From NCBI GenBank assembly GCA_027574665.1, contig CM050651.1, forward strand, positions 4,589,501 to 4,653,500: a stretch of 64,000 nucleotides of DNA, in the 5' to 3' direction. A program made the position numbers and the translations under genes. The notes beneath the pieces were generated by a model. The model had not been told where the DNA came from. It searched no databases and saw only the letters and a list, made by a program, of their open reading frames with translations. This DNA is from Rhynochetos jubatus (lineage: Eukaryota > Chordata > Aves > Eurypygiformes > Rhynochetidae). Of the stretch, positions 38,356-51,998 are shown one piece after another; positions within the stretch are counted from its first letter, which is position 1, and the number at the start of each line of letters is the position of its first letter.

Positions 38356-38371
38356 ACACACACACACACAC
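38356..38371 (+). repeat. (AC)8 microsatellite
   Basis: Eight uninterrupted AC units, preceded by an imperfect CACAT unit. A potential length polymorphism. Confidence 0.9.
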
Positions 38372-39218
38372 TCCTCCCTTTCTTGACCTTCATTTGCCCT
38401 CAAAAACATTCCAGTTATGCATAATAATGTAGCTGGTTATGGTAGACCTTCAGCGATACCTTTCAGCTCCTTTCACTGCCGAATGTTAAAGATTTGCAGT
38501 ACCCTGTAAAGACCAAAGTACAGGCATAATTACCTCATTTCTTCCTTGTGTAGACGATCCCTGAATTCTCAGCACCTCTGCACTCATGACTCACTCCAGA
38601 GGTCAGTCTCCTGAAGGAACAACCCAAGACACGTTCAAGCAGAAACTGTGCACAGCGAAAGGAGCAGGCATGTCGCTTCTGGTTCCCCTGCAGGTACTGA
38701 GCCTGGGAAGAGCAGAGAGCTGCATGATGTTTCTTTTCTGTAATAAGCGGTATGACCGGTTTGGCCACGAGCAAATCTCTATTAAGATCCTGTCCCATGC
38801 GGATTGCAGACCCTTCCCATGCTGTATCTTAAGGATTCTGTTTTAAACACCGTTTTAGGACCATTTGATAGCCTGATCTTAAAGATACACACACAGTAGT
38901 AATTATGTTTTAGGCCAGTGAATTGCACTGATATCCATCACATGTGAGATTAATAACAGTTGCTGCGGTCTGATTTCTTTATTTTCACTTAATATTCTGC
39001 TCAGAGAAGAACTTCCCACACCTGTACATGTACCAGTATCTAAAATTGTACTCAATCACCCACATTTATACCTCCCTTCAGCTTTCAGAACACAGTTCTT
39101 TCAAAATGCTAACGAGGCACACAGTTTATAGGAACTGTCCTCTCTGCACACACTGGCAGGAGTAAGGTCAGAGTCACCAGCTGGACTTGGCATTCTTGTG
39201 ACAGACTGTCCTCTCTGG

Positions 39219-39239
39219 CTCTCCACGCACCGTGGAGAG
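39219..39239. repeat. Perfect hairpin (9-bp stem, 3-base loop)
   Basis: CTCTCCACG (39219-39227) is the exact complement of CGTGGAGAG (39231-39239), separated by CAC. The arms contain CACG/CGTG, an E-box-like core, once on each side. Chance or a regulatory palindrome are both possible. Confidence 0.75.
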
Positions 39240-41532
39240 GAGCTGACAAGGGGCTTCTTTTCTCTGTCTCTCGTTTTCTATTACATTCTTACTCTCCGCT
39301 CCTCTATTAATGGCCTTGTTCAGTTCAACAGGATTTTTATGCACGTGTTTCGTTGTTAGGTATTACACTATGATGAGGTAGCAAATCCTTTTTTTCAGGC
39401 GGCGCACTGAACGAATATCCTTCAGGGGATGAAAGCAGGTCAGCTATTTCAGTAGGCAGCATCTCCAGATGTAATTCCTCTATGAATTATATACACAGAA
39501 ATAAACTCGCAGACACTCTTAACTGAACTGGCATTTGTAAAAGAAGAGGCAGCAAGCTGAAGAAGCTAATTTTCTGTAGCAACGATCCTACAACGTGAGT
39601 TGTAGCTGTCTTGTACAGACCGACTTCATCTACCGCCTGGAAAATGATTTACTTTGCTTTCACTTGATTTGGTTACTTTGGTTTTGTAAGTCCTGTCATA
39701 TATACTGCATTTCAAGAATTCAGAGGATGGAAGAAAGAGGAATTGGCAAGATGGTAGAATTATGAACTGAGAAATTGTTCTATATCATGTGAACTACAGA
39801 AAGCGTCGCATTGCTCTAAATTAATAAAGGCCTCCTCTAATACAGGAAATAGTAAAAATGGAATCTCAAATAAATTAAACATATGCCTTAGTAATCCTTT
39901 AACAGACAGAGTAAATTTATTTCAGTTGCCAGATAGGTAAACAAAGGGCAGAATATCTGTATAAACAGAAATATAACTCATAACATTTACTAATAGCTCA
40001 AATAGTCATTTTGTCAAACAGGAAGAGAGAACTCCTTGGAACTCTAAATTACATCATCTGCATATCTTTTTCAGTGCCAAACTGCAGTGCCCGCTGATGA
40101 CCATGGGAATTTTGTGAACTTAGCTGTTTATCTCGGCTGAAGAGATAACAATCTAGTCCTCTGAAAGTAATCACAAAGTTTTCATCGGACTTGAACAGTG
40201 ATGTATAAGGAGTAATTCTGGAGGATATTGTGTCCTGTGGGCACACTTTGCTCTTACAGTTTCTCAAATAGTTGATTTTCAGTCTAAGATTATTTGCTAC
40301 TACTTTATACGAGCAATATTGCATTTTCTAGTCAGACTGTCTGTTGAAGCCACAGAAGGGTAGAACTGCAGACTTGTACTGCTCCAGCTACCTCCCACCC
40401 ATATATTCTGGTGTCAAAAGCAATGAGAAAGCATTAACACAATTTGCGATTTCTGACTCCTTGTAAAGGTAGCAATCCTTTGACCTCGTATGAAAAGGTC
40501 TGCCACAAAATTAAGACCAAATGTGGAGATGAGACACTGAAACTCAAGGGAGATGCAAACCCTCAACCTACTATTATCCACGTTTGGTTTGAGTGCTGAA
40601 TAGAAGCTTAACTCGATAGTGTCCTTCTAGATTTAAGGTAATATTTTCAAATAGAAATGATGGTTTGGCATCCAAGGATGCTATCCCCAACTTTAAGGGA
40701 TGGGGACAAAATCAGAAAAGAGTTGAAGGGGGAAAGAGGAGGAGGAAGGGAATTAAGCAACCGAGGGTTGTATACAGTATTTACTGTGAAAGTAAACACA
40801 TTTTGTAAAGAGTATGGCTATGTCTATTAATTAGAGGTCAGACAGAGAGTAGGCCAGATTTAGGAATGTATTTGTGAGATAGTAACTAGAACATCCTTAT
40901 GACATCCTTTTTTACTTTGACTGTGATTAGTAAAGCTTCTTTTATTTGTTTCTGTCAGTTCGTGTTAAGTCATCGCTGAAGAAAAAGCAAACAATCTGCT
41001 TTATTTGCTTCATAAATATAATTATAAACTTGCCAGAACCAGGTTAGCCACAAATTAACATGACAGCTACATTCACTTTCACATGGATTATTTATGAAGA
41101 AACTTCAACAGGGTAAATCTACTGATAGGGCCAGGTGTTGCTGTGGAAGCCCACAGAGTTGCTATAGTGACAGGCCACAAATGTGGTCTAAAAGGTATGA
41201 TAAATGACGAACATCTTGCAATTTGCAAGCCAGCGAAGTTTGGCATTTAAGAAATATTGGGTACATCTGTAAATACATCTTCTCAAACGGGAAGAGGCAG
41301 GTATATTGTTTCAGGGTTCCCATTAAGCTAATATACTCCCTCAGCTCCCTTATGCCTATACACGCTGCGTTGCCCCCACGTCCATGCAGTAACTGAATTA
41401 CTCCCTTTCCCCCTGCAGATGCAGATAGTATCTTTTCCTTTCCTCTAAGCGTTAGACTGAATGAATGTGCACAAGATGATTCTCCTCAGTATCTCTGGAG
41501 TTTCCAATATACCCCATTTGTGGTGGCACTGG

Positions 41533-41550
41533 ATTTTAAATATTTAAAAT
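41533..41550. repeat. 18-bp perfect AT palindrome
   Basis: ATTTTAAAT is followed directly by its reverse complement ATTTAAAAT. Because the sequence is only A and T, chance is a reasonable explanation. Confidence 0.7.
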
Positions 41551-44542
41551 TCATTCACCTTTTTAGATTTCTGAGCTGCCATGGAAACCGGCAGCGGATT
41601 TTCCAAATAAATAATACAACATAAACTTATTTCATCCATCAGTTGGCACTTCCAGACTAAACAAGAAAAAACAAACAAACCCTCAAAAAATCTCATACCA
41701 AAAAACCCAGAATTCCAAACCTCTGTATCATGGAAAAGGAGGCCTGGGACTTTTATTAAAGCTGTTAGTACAACCTGCACAGAGCTGTCTTGACAGCGCC
41801 AGAAGTTTCTGCATGGGTGCTGCATCCAATGATAGATACAAACTGAAAGGTTTGGGGTTTTTTTCCCCCCTCTTGAATTGCAGGAGGCCAGAAACAGCTT
41901 ATAAACAAACTTGACAAGGCTTAAGCCAAGAGGTGGGAATCGTAAGGCTAAGAAAGGAGAAGAAAAATAAAGTAAAAAGCCCTGCACTATTGCAATAGCA
42001 TAATATGGAAAGAACTAGCTACTATTAGGTGGTGGCAGTGACAAATTGGTGCTAACCTTCCGACCAACACATGCAATGCTACAGCCCCCACAGAGAAAGC
42101 ATGAAGTCATGGTAAACTAGTCGAATGATAAATTAATGCCAAGAAAGCCACATTTTCCAAAAGGTCTGAGCTGCGATGGGGACACCGGAAGTGTCCACTG
42201 CAGTTCTGAGATGTATAATATATTTAAGACTCCAATTAATCTTTTAAATTAGCTTCTGCATTTCTGTTGTAAGTCACTGGTGTTACTTCCCCACTCACGT
42301 TTTTATTTTTACATCTTGCAGTACAAATATTACACTTCAGTAGAAATGGTCACAATTTTCTTCTTTCTCCAAGGCTAGAAACTTCTCAACTCGTACACCC
42401 CCATCCGTTGCTGGAAAGGGAAAACAAACAAGCACCAAACACTGAAAATTTCAGAAATCACCTTACTTGATAAAAATAAATTATAGTCTGTTACTTGAGC
42501 ACATGGTGTGGCCTGGCTACGTGAAAGAGAGCCACCACCAAAATGACTGCATTTTAATGAGTGGAAAAGCAGCACACAGGACATGAGTCAAGAGCCGCAA
42601 GCTGCTAGAAGTAAACCTTTCAGAATGGTGAGCTGCCTCTCCTGTAGTACGCGTGGCTATGCAGCAAGCATGAAATGCAGCTCCTAACTCATCAGGGGTG
42701 CTCTCTGACCCCGTGACAAGGGAAGAAAAGCATTTTCATCCAACCGGAGTCATCTCTGCAGCAATGAAAGCTGCACTGTATTAACGTAACTGCCTCTCAA
42801 GGAGAGAGAGGAGGAAAAACCCACTGTCTGAACAGTGAGCAAGAAAAAGATTGGGGTTGTGCCCCCCATAATGCTGCATGTTACACAATTAGCCTTTTAA
42901 CGATTGCTTCACTGCAGCCTAATTGCGTGCCTGGCTGCGTGTAATGGATGGAGTGAAGCACGCAACTCTCTTCTTAGGGGCTGTCTTTAGCGGGTGGCTG
43001 CCTTCCAGCCCCACCATCATCACAACAGCTATTACCAAACAACTTGCCATCCCCCTACTTGCTCCCCACCTCTGCAGTGGTCACAGCACTCATGCATTCC
43101 TTGGCTTCTGACAATGCTCTCTTCCACTAAACATCTTTGCAAAACCCCACAGACCTGGATCGAGGCATGATAATCCCTGCCCTTAAGCAGCGTGAGCCTT
43201 ACCACCTATTTCTCGCTGTGTGGCCCAGTTGCTTATGTGCCTTTAAACCTGCCTGCTGGTTTCTTCTCCATGCACTGGTATCCATCATCGACAGCAAGCT
43301 GCCTTCTCCTGGAGAGCCGTAGCGTGCCTTTCAGCAAAGAGAATTCAACAGAACTCTCAGGATTACGTCTCTGCTGACGTACCAGTTGCGAAAGAGACGC
43401 TTGTTAACTGGTGTGGGCTACTGGCTGATGTCATTTGACAGTATGCCATCTGGTCCAGGTCTTGATTTTTACTTACAAATTGGCCATCAGAACTCAAAAG
43501 GAAAGAAATATGGTGATATCCCCATCCCAGGCCTTGGCCATACACTGGGAGATGTCCTATGAGGTACTTACACTGTATTACCTAGTGCAAGACTCAGTAT
43601 GTGTTAAAGGCACATGAAAAGATTCAAAATGGACCACTTTCTATTGCAGTCTCTCTCTTCCAACCACTGGAATAGTCCCGTTCTCTACTTTTATTCTCTA
43701 ATTCTGTTAATTTTATATAAGGCTTCACATAAAGCCCTCAAAGATCACATAAAGAGAAAACTGCAGATTTTTACTTCTCGATATCAATAGAAAAAAGACC
43801 TAACCAAACAAAAAAACCCACCAAAAGACCCACAACAAAAGAAACTTAAGTGAAATAACAGAAAATGCTACAATTTATGAAGACTAGAACAGTCTTATAA
43901 CACTCGTGGCCTTGTAGTGCACTTTGCAAAGGCAAAGCACGTTAGAGGTCTGAATTCAAATGAGCCAACCAAAAAACTATTAAGACCTAAGAAATCTTCT
44001 AGACCTCAGCAGAATCTGCCTTGAACACCCAGCATGTACAAATCTTACGTGACTGCAGTACTTTAGGGGTTTTTTTTAGACCAAATACAGACGTGAAAAA
44101 AATACTTATCATCATAGAGGAAAGGAAATGGATTGTTAATGCCATATGCAAAGGTTACTTACAGAGGCAAAACAAAATGCATTATAGGCAGAAAGCCTAA
44201 GTTTTTTGACTTGCTTTACGAATGTGAATATTCTCCAATCAGTTATATTTTAAGTATGCTTACTTTGACTTAAAACAAACAAACTAACAAACACCTTCTT
44301 CAATCAAAACATTACATTATTTTAGTCCTTCATAAGATCTTGTGGCTGGTAAAAAATCAGAGGAAGTGGAAACTAGATAACTGCAAAAGGTTAATTAATA
44401 ACAAACATCTTCCCCTTGTATTAAATGAGGCGTTTAGCACATGACAGGCTTTAGTCTTAAATACTCTACAATTTACAGAGAGAACAGCATTTAAAAAAAT
44501 ACACCATGATTCACCTCTAGCTGCATTTTAGAATCAGGTTTA

Positions 44543-44557
44543 TTTTTTTTTTTTTTT
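44543..44557 (+). repeat. Poly-T tract
   Basis: An uninterrupted run of 15 T. Simple homopolymer. Confidence 0.85.
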
Positions 44558-45327
44558 AATATATAAAGATGCTAAAATACTCCTCTACTTAAAAAACACT
44601 CAGAGGCTTTATTTCAATATTTAATAACAAAAAAGGTAGAACAAAATGTTTTGTTCTGCCTGGTACTGAATAATTTAGCTTTTTATTGATCTTTACAGGC
44701 TTATTTTCAATATTTGATTTTAAGATACAACTACTGAGATTACTTGTGTAACTGCAGAAGACAAGAAGAAATAGGCACAGACGAGTCTTTAAAGAATGCA
44801 AATGTAAAATACAGTGTTTGGATAACTTTTGGCAAATATTTTTTGCCAGACTCCTCCAGTACTCTTACTCTTTTTCTTCTAACGTGTAATAAAATTTTAA
44901 TATGGTGGTTTGCAAAAACACCCAAACAGACTACATATAATTTCTATTCTTTTCAGATTCAGAAAAACATATCCATTGTAAAATCACAGTCCATTTACAG
45001 TATCACCACATCATAATTCAGATTTTTTTTTTAATCATTTCCTTGTGTGCCCTATGTGGCAAAATTACAACACCGTACATTGAATAGAACAGCTTGAAGA
45101 ATTGCAAAGGTATTTGCTATTATGTCAAATGATTTGTCTCCCATTCAGAAATGTCTTAAAACCAGCTTATTTTACCGTGCCCATGGAAAGCACATACGTT
45201 AAAATTTTAAAAGAAAGGCAGAAGAAAGCCCACAAACAAATCCTTATTTCTAGACTTCCTTATGTGTCTTACGCAGATTAATTCTATCATTTAGCCTTTC
45301 CATGGTAAAGATTGTGTGTTAGTGTAC

Positions 45328-45381
45328 AATAAATTCTCATTGTAATGACAATTTATTCTTGTTCTGCTTGCAGAACAAGAA
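45328..45381. repeat. Two abutting palindromes (30 bp and 26 bp)
   Basis: Palindrome 1 (45328-45357) has outer arms AATAAATT / AATTTATT and inner arms TCATT / AATGA, separated on each side by one unpaired C, with GT at the centre. Palindrome 2 (45356-45381) has perfect 12-base arms TTCTTGTTCTGC / GCAGAACAAGAA around a central TT. They overlap by two bases, so the 54-bp block could fold into two adjacent hairpins. Palindrome 2 is not pure AT and is the strongest inverted repeat I found in the window. No flanking target-site duplication or known transposon end was recognised. Confidence 0.85.
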
Positions 45382-48300
45382 AGTAGATATAGCAGATAAA
45401 TTAATCACTGTAAAACATTCACTGAATTCTGCAATTAGAGCTTTATCATTGAACAATGATATTCCCACAAATACTTTTATAAATCTTTATTTTTAGGTAG
45501 AGTAGCATTACCCACCTTGCGTACTGCATTCTTTACACACCAGGAGCTAAAAAGTAGCAAAATTAAGTACACAGTCTGCAAAGTAATAATTTTGGAATAT
45601 TATAGGTGATCATTCATAGGGACAGAGCCTAAATCTTTTGTGCTTGGTACAATAACTGTAGGTACATGGCCTCCGCGTGCCACCCTTTCTCCTGTTCTGC
45701 AAGTTAGGTGCCTGAAAAAGAGACTCTTGGAAGGTGGAAAAGCAACGACTCAACCAATAGTTAACGAGCTTTGTCCTATTTCTGTGAAGACGATTCATAC
45801 ATGAACTGGACCAATAAAGAAACTGGCTGCAGTGACTTTATGACTGTCACTTCTAAACATGTCCAGTTCCAAGGAAGGGAAAAGTTTGCAGGCACAAGCT
45901 GTATTCAAAGCCGCATTAGTTTTGGATCCATATGAATTTTGAACTGATTCCTTAAGGAGATTTCTTTCAAGTGCTTTTGTCCTTGGATCCTGGATAAAGT
46001 TTAGAAGCACGTAATGTCTTAATTCCAAGACCTTGAAGCCTTGGGAAATCCAACAGCTGATTCATCATTATCTTTCTTCAGAACAAACAAAAAATGTCAC
46101 CACCGATATTCATTGGATAAGCATTTTTTTTAAAGCGCAGCAATACTTCAGTGAAGAAATATGCTAATTATTCAAATTACTTTTATACAGGAAGGAAAAA
46201 AAATATTTAAAAAAATGTTGCCCATCAGAACGTGAAGATCAAGGAAAAAAACCACCCCTGTAAATGCAAAAATGTTTCTGACAAACAGCAGGAAAGTACC
46301 AAAGCAATCCCTTATATACCTGAAATACTTTCTGTATTGTCAAGAATCAGCTTACACCAAAGAGGCTCAGAAGTGAATCTTAGAGAATATCTGGCTGGAA
46401 AATACTGAGGTAAACTTGGACTATTCAAAGAAAATTCTGAAAGAAAAAAGCCAAATAAGAGGTTCAAAAGAAGCCTGATGAAAAGTACAATTAAATAAAC
46501 TGAACAAACTCAAAATGATTCCTCAGATGGCTGCTTTCAGAACACCGGGTCATAATTCAGAATCAAATTATTAGAATGGAATTGTTCAGATTACTCTTAT
46601 TCATCACTGTTTGTCCTCACTGCAGAGCTGGCAGTTTGTCCTGAGATATTAGATAAATTTACTAATTACTTTTCAAAGCGAAAGAAGTAAGATGCCCTTT
46701 GCAAGCATGCATTTGTTCCACTAAAAGGAAATGACAAGAGAATCTTGATGCGTTTAATTTAGATCTCCCCTAAATCAGCTATGAAGTTCTGCCAAGTTCG
46801 ACATGTTTTGGATGCCGAAGCACTACGAGTCTTGGATCCTCTAGCTTAACAGAGGAAAACCCATTTCTTGAGAGCTTCACTTAGAGAAATCCTAAAACTG
46901 CTTATATGTTGTTCCATATACAGCGTTTCTAAAATTATCGGGCGTTGGTTGAAGCCTGTTTATATGGTTCGTAATGGGTGACCGCTGTAGTTCAATAAGC
47001 ACAGAAATCATACAGAGGTGGTCAGAATAAATCTCCAGATCGCTTTATGAACAGAACGTCAGCCTGATAGACAGGAAGGATTTTAATCTGTAAGAGGGCA
47101 GGCATTGTTTCACAAGTGGGAGCACAAGCAGTACTCGAGGGAGCACACCGCCTCTGATACTGGCCAAACTTTAGCCGTGTACGTGAGTATAGGTATGGCA
47201 AGTAATACACTGATTCTTTACCAAGTGTAACTCCCAGTGAGGAAGAGGCACCCACAAACAGGAGCAGGAGGTTGGAATGTAGTGCAGGCAGGACAGAAAG
47301 GTAAAAGGAACCTGAACAATGAAAAAGTTGTTTCATACTTATTAAATATAACTTCACAGTCACGTCTGCACGAGGTCGTAGTTTATACCGCTGTGTTCTG
47401 ACCAAAACACACACGTACACGTTTTTGGATTGCAATCAACCACGAAGACAGACCCGAGTCTGGAAGACAGAACAATTAGGCTTTCTCCAAATTCGCACGG
47501 ATAGTATTGAGCCCTTATTATACCACCGTAGATATGCTAATCTAGTTTACGAGTGAACGCAACATATTTCAGGATCGTGATCTTTGAGGTTCATGCCTAT
47601 GCCTCTTTACTCCTTCCAATGCGAGCAGTTTTGCTGCATTAGGTATAAATTGAGCTCGGTTTCCACACTTGAGTGGAACTCGGCCAATTGATATCAACCA
47701 CAAACCCTGGACTTAATTAAAGCTCGCATAGATCACACAGGTGAACCATGAGTGCTTGGGGCTTAGGGTTTTTCTTTCCTCTCAGACCAGGACACTGCTT
47801 TCAAAAATAGTGGAACAAACTATACAACCTCATTTATTATCTTTTTAGCCAATGACCTTTGTGTCAGTTTATAACTTCAGAACTTCAGTGATCAGCATTT
47901 GAGGAGGTCATGCTTAGAGAAATCAAGTTGCCAGAATTCAGCAAAAGAGGATAATCATTAATTGCAGATCTCAAGACATGAATTGACTGATTACTTAAGA
48001 CAGTAAACACATGCCTGAGTTCATACTGTAGCAATTAATGTAACTGTATTCTATAGAATATCATCACGATTCATGTGTGGAGCCTTCCTGGGCATTCTCT
48101 TACAGTATATCCTTTGGTTAATACACTCAGACATTCATCTGAAGCCTGACAAGCTGGCGCTGTCTGGTTAAAGGTGATCTGAACAAACAGATGAGAACGG
48201 AAGCAGTAATTAGTGGAACCAAGGAAGTGTGGAATGGTTAGGGATAAATAAAATAAAGTCATTTTCTTGTAGAGGGTGTCAGAGAGGTTCTTAGGGAGAA

Positions 48301-49734
48301 TTTTAAATGAATTGAAATTGTTTTATGAAAATGCAGTATTATTATATGGATTAATGAACCATTAATGTCTGTCATTTATAATCATAATAAAGTTTACTAC
48401 TTGAAGTTATGTGAAATAACACTGTATTTGATATATCACCATGAAGTTGTGGGACCACACTGTTTCAGTTAACTGTTCGTATAAGGTGAGGCACTAAGCT
48501 TCATTATGCTGTGAAGTAACAGTCTTCAGGACTCACAGTTCTGCCCCTTCAGTTCCACAATATTCAACTATAATACAGGATTAACACACAAAGCATACTA
48601 TCCTTAGGGTTTAAACCTCCTCTTATGGCCTTTTTATTTCGAAAATAGTGTCTGAGGAGGACATGTCTTCATTTTGCCACTTCTAAAGATTCACCAACAC
48701 AGGAGCCCCAGCAACTGTCTGTGTAAAGCTGAAGTGTCCTTCAGGTGGGTTGTCCAGTTGTTGGGACCCACATTCTCTGCATTTGCTAAGGGACCAAAAT
48801 TACAGTGCCAGAAGAGACGTTGGAAAACATACCAGACACAAATGTCCCTTCTGTCTTATGAAGAGACAATGAAGAATTGGCTAAGCATAAGGAAAATGAG
48901 TTTTATGGAACCTTGACAACAGCTGCGGAAGCAGTGCGTGGATCGGGGTGGCCTCTCCCAAACCCCTATCTAGCCAGGTGTACTAGAACAGTCCAGGCAG
49001 ACACTGCCATAGTAGCTCACCTTGTCAGGTGCAGAAGGAATTGGAGGTATCCAGCACAAGATCTTCACTTGGGCGCTTCTCAAAGCAGCTCTGTTGGGGT
49101 GACGTTGGCTCTAACTGCAACCTTTAGAAACAAAGCAGGTGTTCCCATCCCTCAAGGAAAGCAGCAGAAATACCTTCGGGAAGAATGAAAGATTTTGTCA
49201 GATTTCACCCTCTTTTCATATAGAACTGGAAAATACAAATTAAGCAACAGTCCACGCATCTCCAAAACAGGATGTGGGTTTCAGGTGGTGGTGTGAGAAC
49301 AATTTTCTATGGGAGAAGTGGCAACCCCGTTTGAGATACAGCTGTCATGATCTAACCCTTGGTAGTGGGTTCACACTTCCACTGTCTTCCTTCCACACTT
49401 CCACAGGTAATATAATCTACACTGTGTTCAGGTGTACATTTTGCAGAAGTAATTAATACTTTGATTATTTTACATAAATGTTTCCTGTCATCTTCAAAGA
49501 AACTAAAGCCAATGAAGTGGTTTGATTCAGTGAACTGGCTTTAACCCGGTCCCATCCTAGTGACACTGAGTGCAGATGATTTTTATCTGCTCTGGGAAAA
49601 AATTAGACATAAACTGCATATGAAAAGAAAACCTGAGATATTTCCTCGGTTCAGAAACTGGATTAGGTTCATGGAATTTTTGGAGCAAGAGCAGACCATC
49701 TAAGCTGCCCTGTTGTGTAACTAACACAAGGCCT

Positions 49735-49750
49735 GATCTGCATGCAGATC
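49735..49750. repeat. 16-bp perfect palindrome
   Basis: GATCTGCATGCAGATC reads identically on both strands. It is enclosed by a wider 7-bp inverted repeat, GAGCAAG (49683-49689) and CTTGCTC (49751-49757). Binding-site or structural significance is not established. Confidence 0.75.
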
Positions 49751-51982
49751 CTTGCTCTGATTCAACCAGCTTGTGTTCAGACGTGACCTTAGAAACGTAA
49801 ACATTATCAATTTTGAATTCGTAGGTCTAAAATTTTCAGAGGGAATAATATTGGTAGGAGATACTGGCATTAGTATTTTTCATCTTGGACAGAAATCCTG
49901 CAATATCAACTTCTGGTAATTTTGTCTGCTTTGCTGTCACTGTACACCAGTTGTGCAGACAACGACAACAAAATAAAAAAGAAAAAAAGGAAAAAAGATT
50001 GCAAAATTTTTCAAATGTATCTAGCCATCATAAATCCGGCACGTTCTTTCAAACTGCACCTGACAGGGAAGCTACTTTTTCAAATTAAACTCTACTCCTC
50101 GAGTGCTACTAGAATAATTCCATTCATAATGTATTTACGGATCTCTTTCAGGCCCCTCACTCTGACAATGCCACATCTTGATGTCCAGTGTTAAATGCTA
50201 ATAAATTCATATTATTTAGATTTCTACCACTGCACAGTACAACCATTTGCAGACTGCTTCCTCAAACAAACAGCCTTTTTCAAATGTGATATAATTTCAC
50301 TGTCATCAGACTTTAGACATCAGCCTTACACACTCTCTGGGAATCGGATGCCAAGCCACCAGAAAAAGAAGATGATACACATGAATCAGTATTTGTGGGA
50401 CACAGACTTTTGTTTGCAGCTGCACCTGGTTTTGTCTTGTCATTGGCACAAGTCTCACCACCTTTCTCCTACCAGCTGCATTCACCTGTACCTTTTCCTC
50501 TAAACTGGCCGTTCCTGCTTAGTAGCGCACAGTTTTGTTGCCCCTCAGGAGAACAACAAAAAGGCAAAACCTAAAGCCTGTAAAATATACTTGCTCTTGC
50601 TTCTGCTGTAATAAGTTATAGCCCACCTGGTACACGACAACAATTATCTCTCTTCCAATATCTCATCTTTCACCTACTTACAAAGGAATGTCTTTCAGAA
50701 ACTTCCTCCGTGCAGCCGGTAGTGCTGCTCTGCAATAATCCACTAAATACCACAGCCATAGCACCGTTTTAGCTGCTGTGAAGCCAATCAATGGATATGA
50801 CCAACAGCACAATTTCCCTAGGGACAGGATTGTCACTAATGAGCAGGAATATTGGTGTGATTCCATGGCCCTTTTTTCTGAGCCTCTACTACAAAGAACA
50901 CAATCAGGAAAAAAACGACACATCCGTGATGGCCCTAAGTTCCAGCAGCTCCTATTTGCCAATAAGCACACTAGGGCAATAAGATTTAATTTTCTCTAAT
51001 TCATGAAGCAAATCAGACTGGCCAATGGCCAATTTTAGAAGAGGAGTGTGACAGTAGCTCAAAGCTAGCTGACTCCATCGCAGTGCTTTGCGCTACGCTG
51101 AACCTTCCCCGTGCGAAATCAGAAGTGTTGGTCTGACGTTATGAAAGTGAATCAATTCACTTACAATTTCCTACAAAGACATAGTACATAGGGGAAAAAA
51201 AAATCCGTCAACAAAACAGAAATCCCTCCAGCTATATTAGAAGACTAAATGCAACTGATAGATTTTAATAGTTTTAAATTAAATGTACAGCTCTTCTGGC
51301 TTTTAGGCAGTATTTGTCTATGGTTTTACAAGGTTAGGTGTAAAAAGACGCTGAACTTAAGTCTAATTCCCTGTGGGAAGTCATGCTGCAAGATAAGTGG
51401 GGTGAGAAACAATTGACTTATTACAGAGCTTCAAGCTGGGAAAATGAAGGAAAGCTTGAAGTTATTATTAGGTTGCCAAAGTTTGTGGACCGACCAGTGT
51501 CTATGGGCAATCCATCATAATCCAATTTAAACCCAATACCTATCAATTTGAAGTGATTTCTTTCTCATATAAAACTAAATCAATGGCATCTTGAACTAAA
51601 TTAATAAAAGTGTCCACACAGGAAGTTGCATAGTTTTAACCAAATAAACTCTAAAAATGGTATCAACAAAAGCAATGCAGCCTATGTGAAAGCGAGGGAT
51701 AAGATGGTATGCTGATCAACAGCAATAACAGACCCTGTAGAGACAGAAACTTATTTGATCAGTTTGCATTCAATCTGTTCTATTTGTGGATATGCAGTAG
51801 AGTACCTAAATGCTATCCCTGTTCTTTGAAGTCATTTTGCGAAACTCATTGACATTGATAAGGACAGCAGTAGGCCCTGGCTATTGATTGCTTCTGCCAA
51901 TGCATGTCCACAGGCAGGCTCCCAGTAACCTAATGCAAACCCGGTTTCTAAGAATAACTGGCTAAATAATGGATAAACAGTG

Positions 51983-51998
51983 ACACACACACACACAC
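51983..51998 (+). repeat. (AC)8 microsatellite
   Basis: Eight uninterrupted AC units. A potential length polymorphism. Confidence 0.9.

Larger units (their letters stand above)
31970..45327. other. Gene-free DNA
   Basis: No recognisable coding region. The longest open frame outside CR1 (41544-41987, minus, 147 codons) is in this interval; it is rich in Phe, Leu and Cys, overlaps pyrimidine tracts and resembles no family I know. Two stretches are less AT-rich than their surroundings (33290-33470 and 35700-36540) and contain some CpG, but neither is dense enough to call a CpG island by eye. The region also contains an (AC)8 microsatellite, a G-rich run, a hairpin at 39219-39239 and an 18-bp AT palindrome at 41533-41550. 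Confidence 0.65.

Noticed and set aside
41544-41987. Minus-strand open frame of 147 codons, longest outside CR1
   Set aside because: The composition reflects A/C-rich runs on the plus strand (Phe/Leu/Cys-rich product). No signal peptide logic, domain or family likeness, and within the length expected by chance.
47022-47435. Minus-strand open frame of 137 codons
   Set aside because: No motif or family resemblance and no supporting splice or promoter signals. Read as chance.
48674-49188. Two overlapping plus-strand frames (80 and 103 codons)
   Set aside because: They are in different frames, resemble no retroelement protein and lack any supporting signal.
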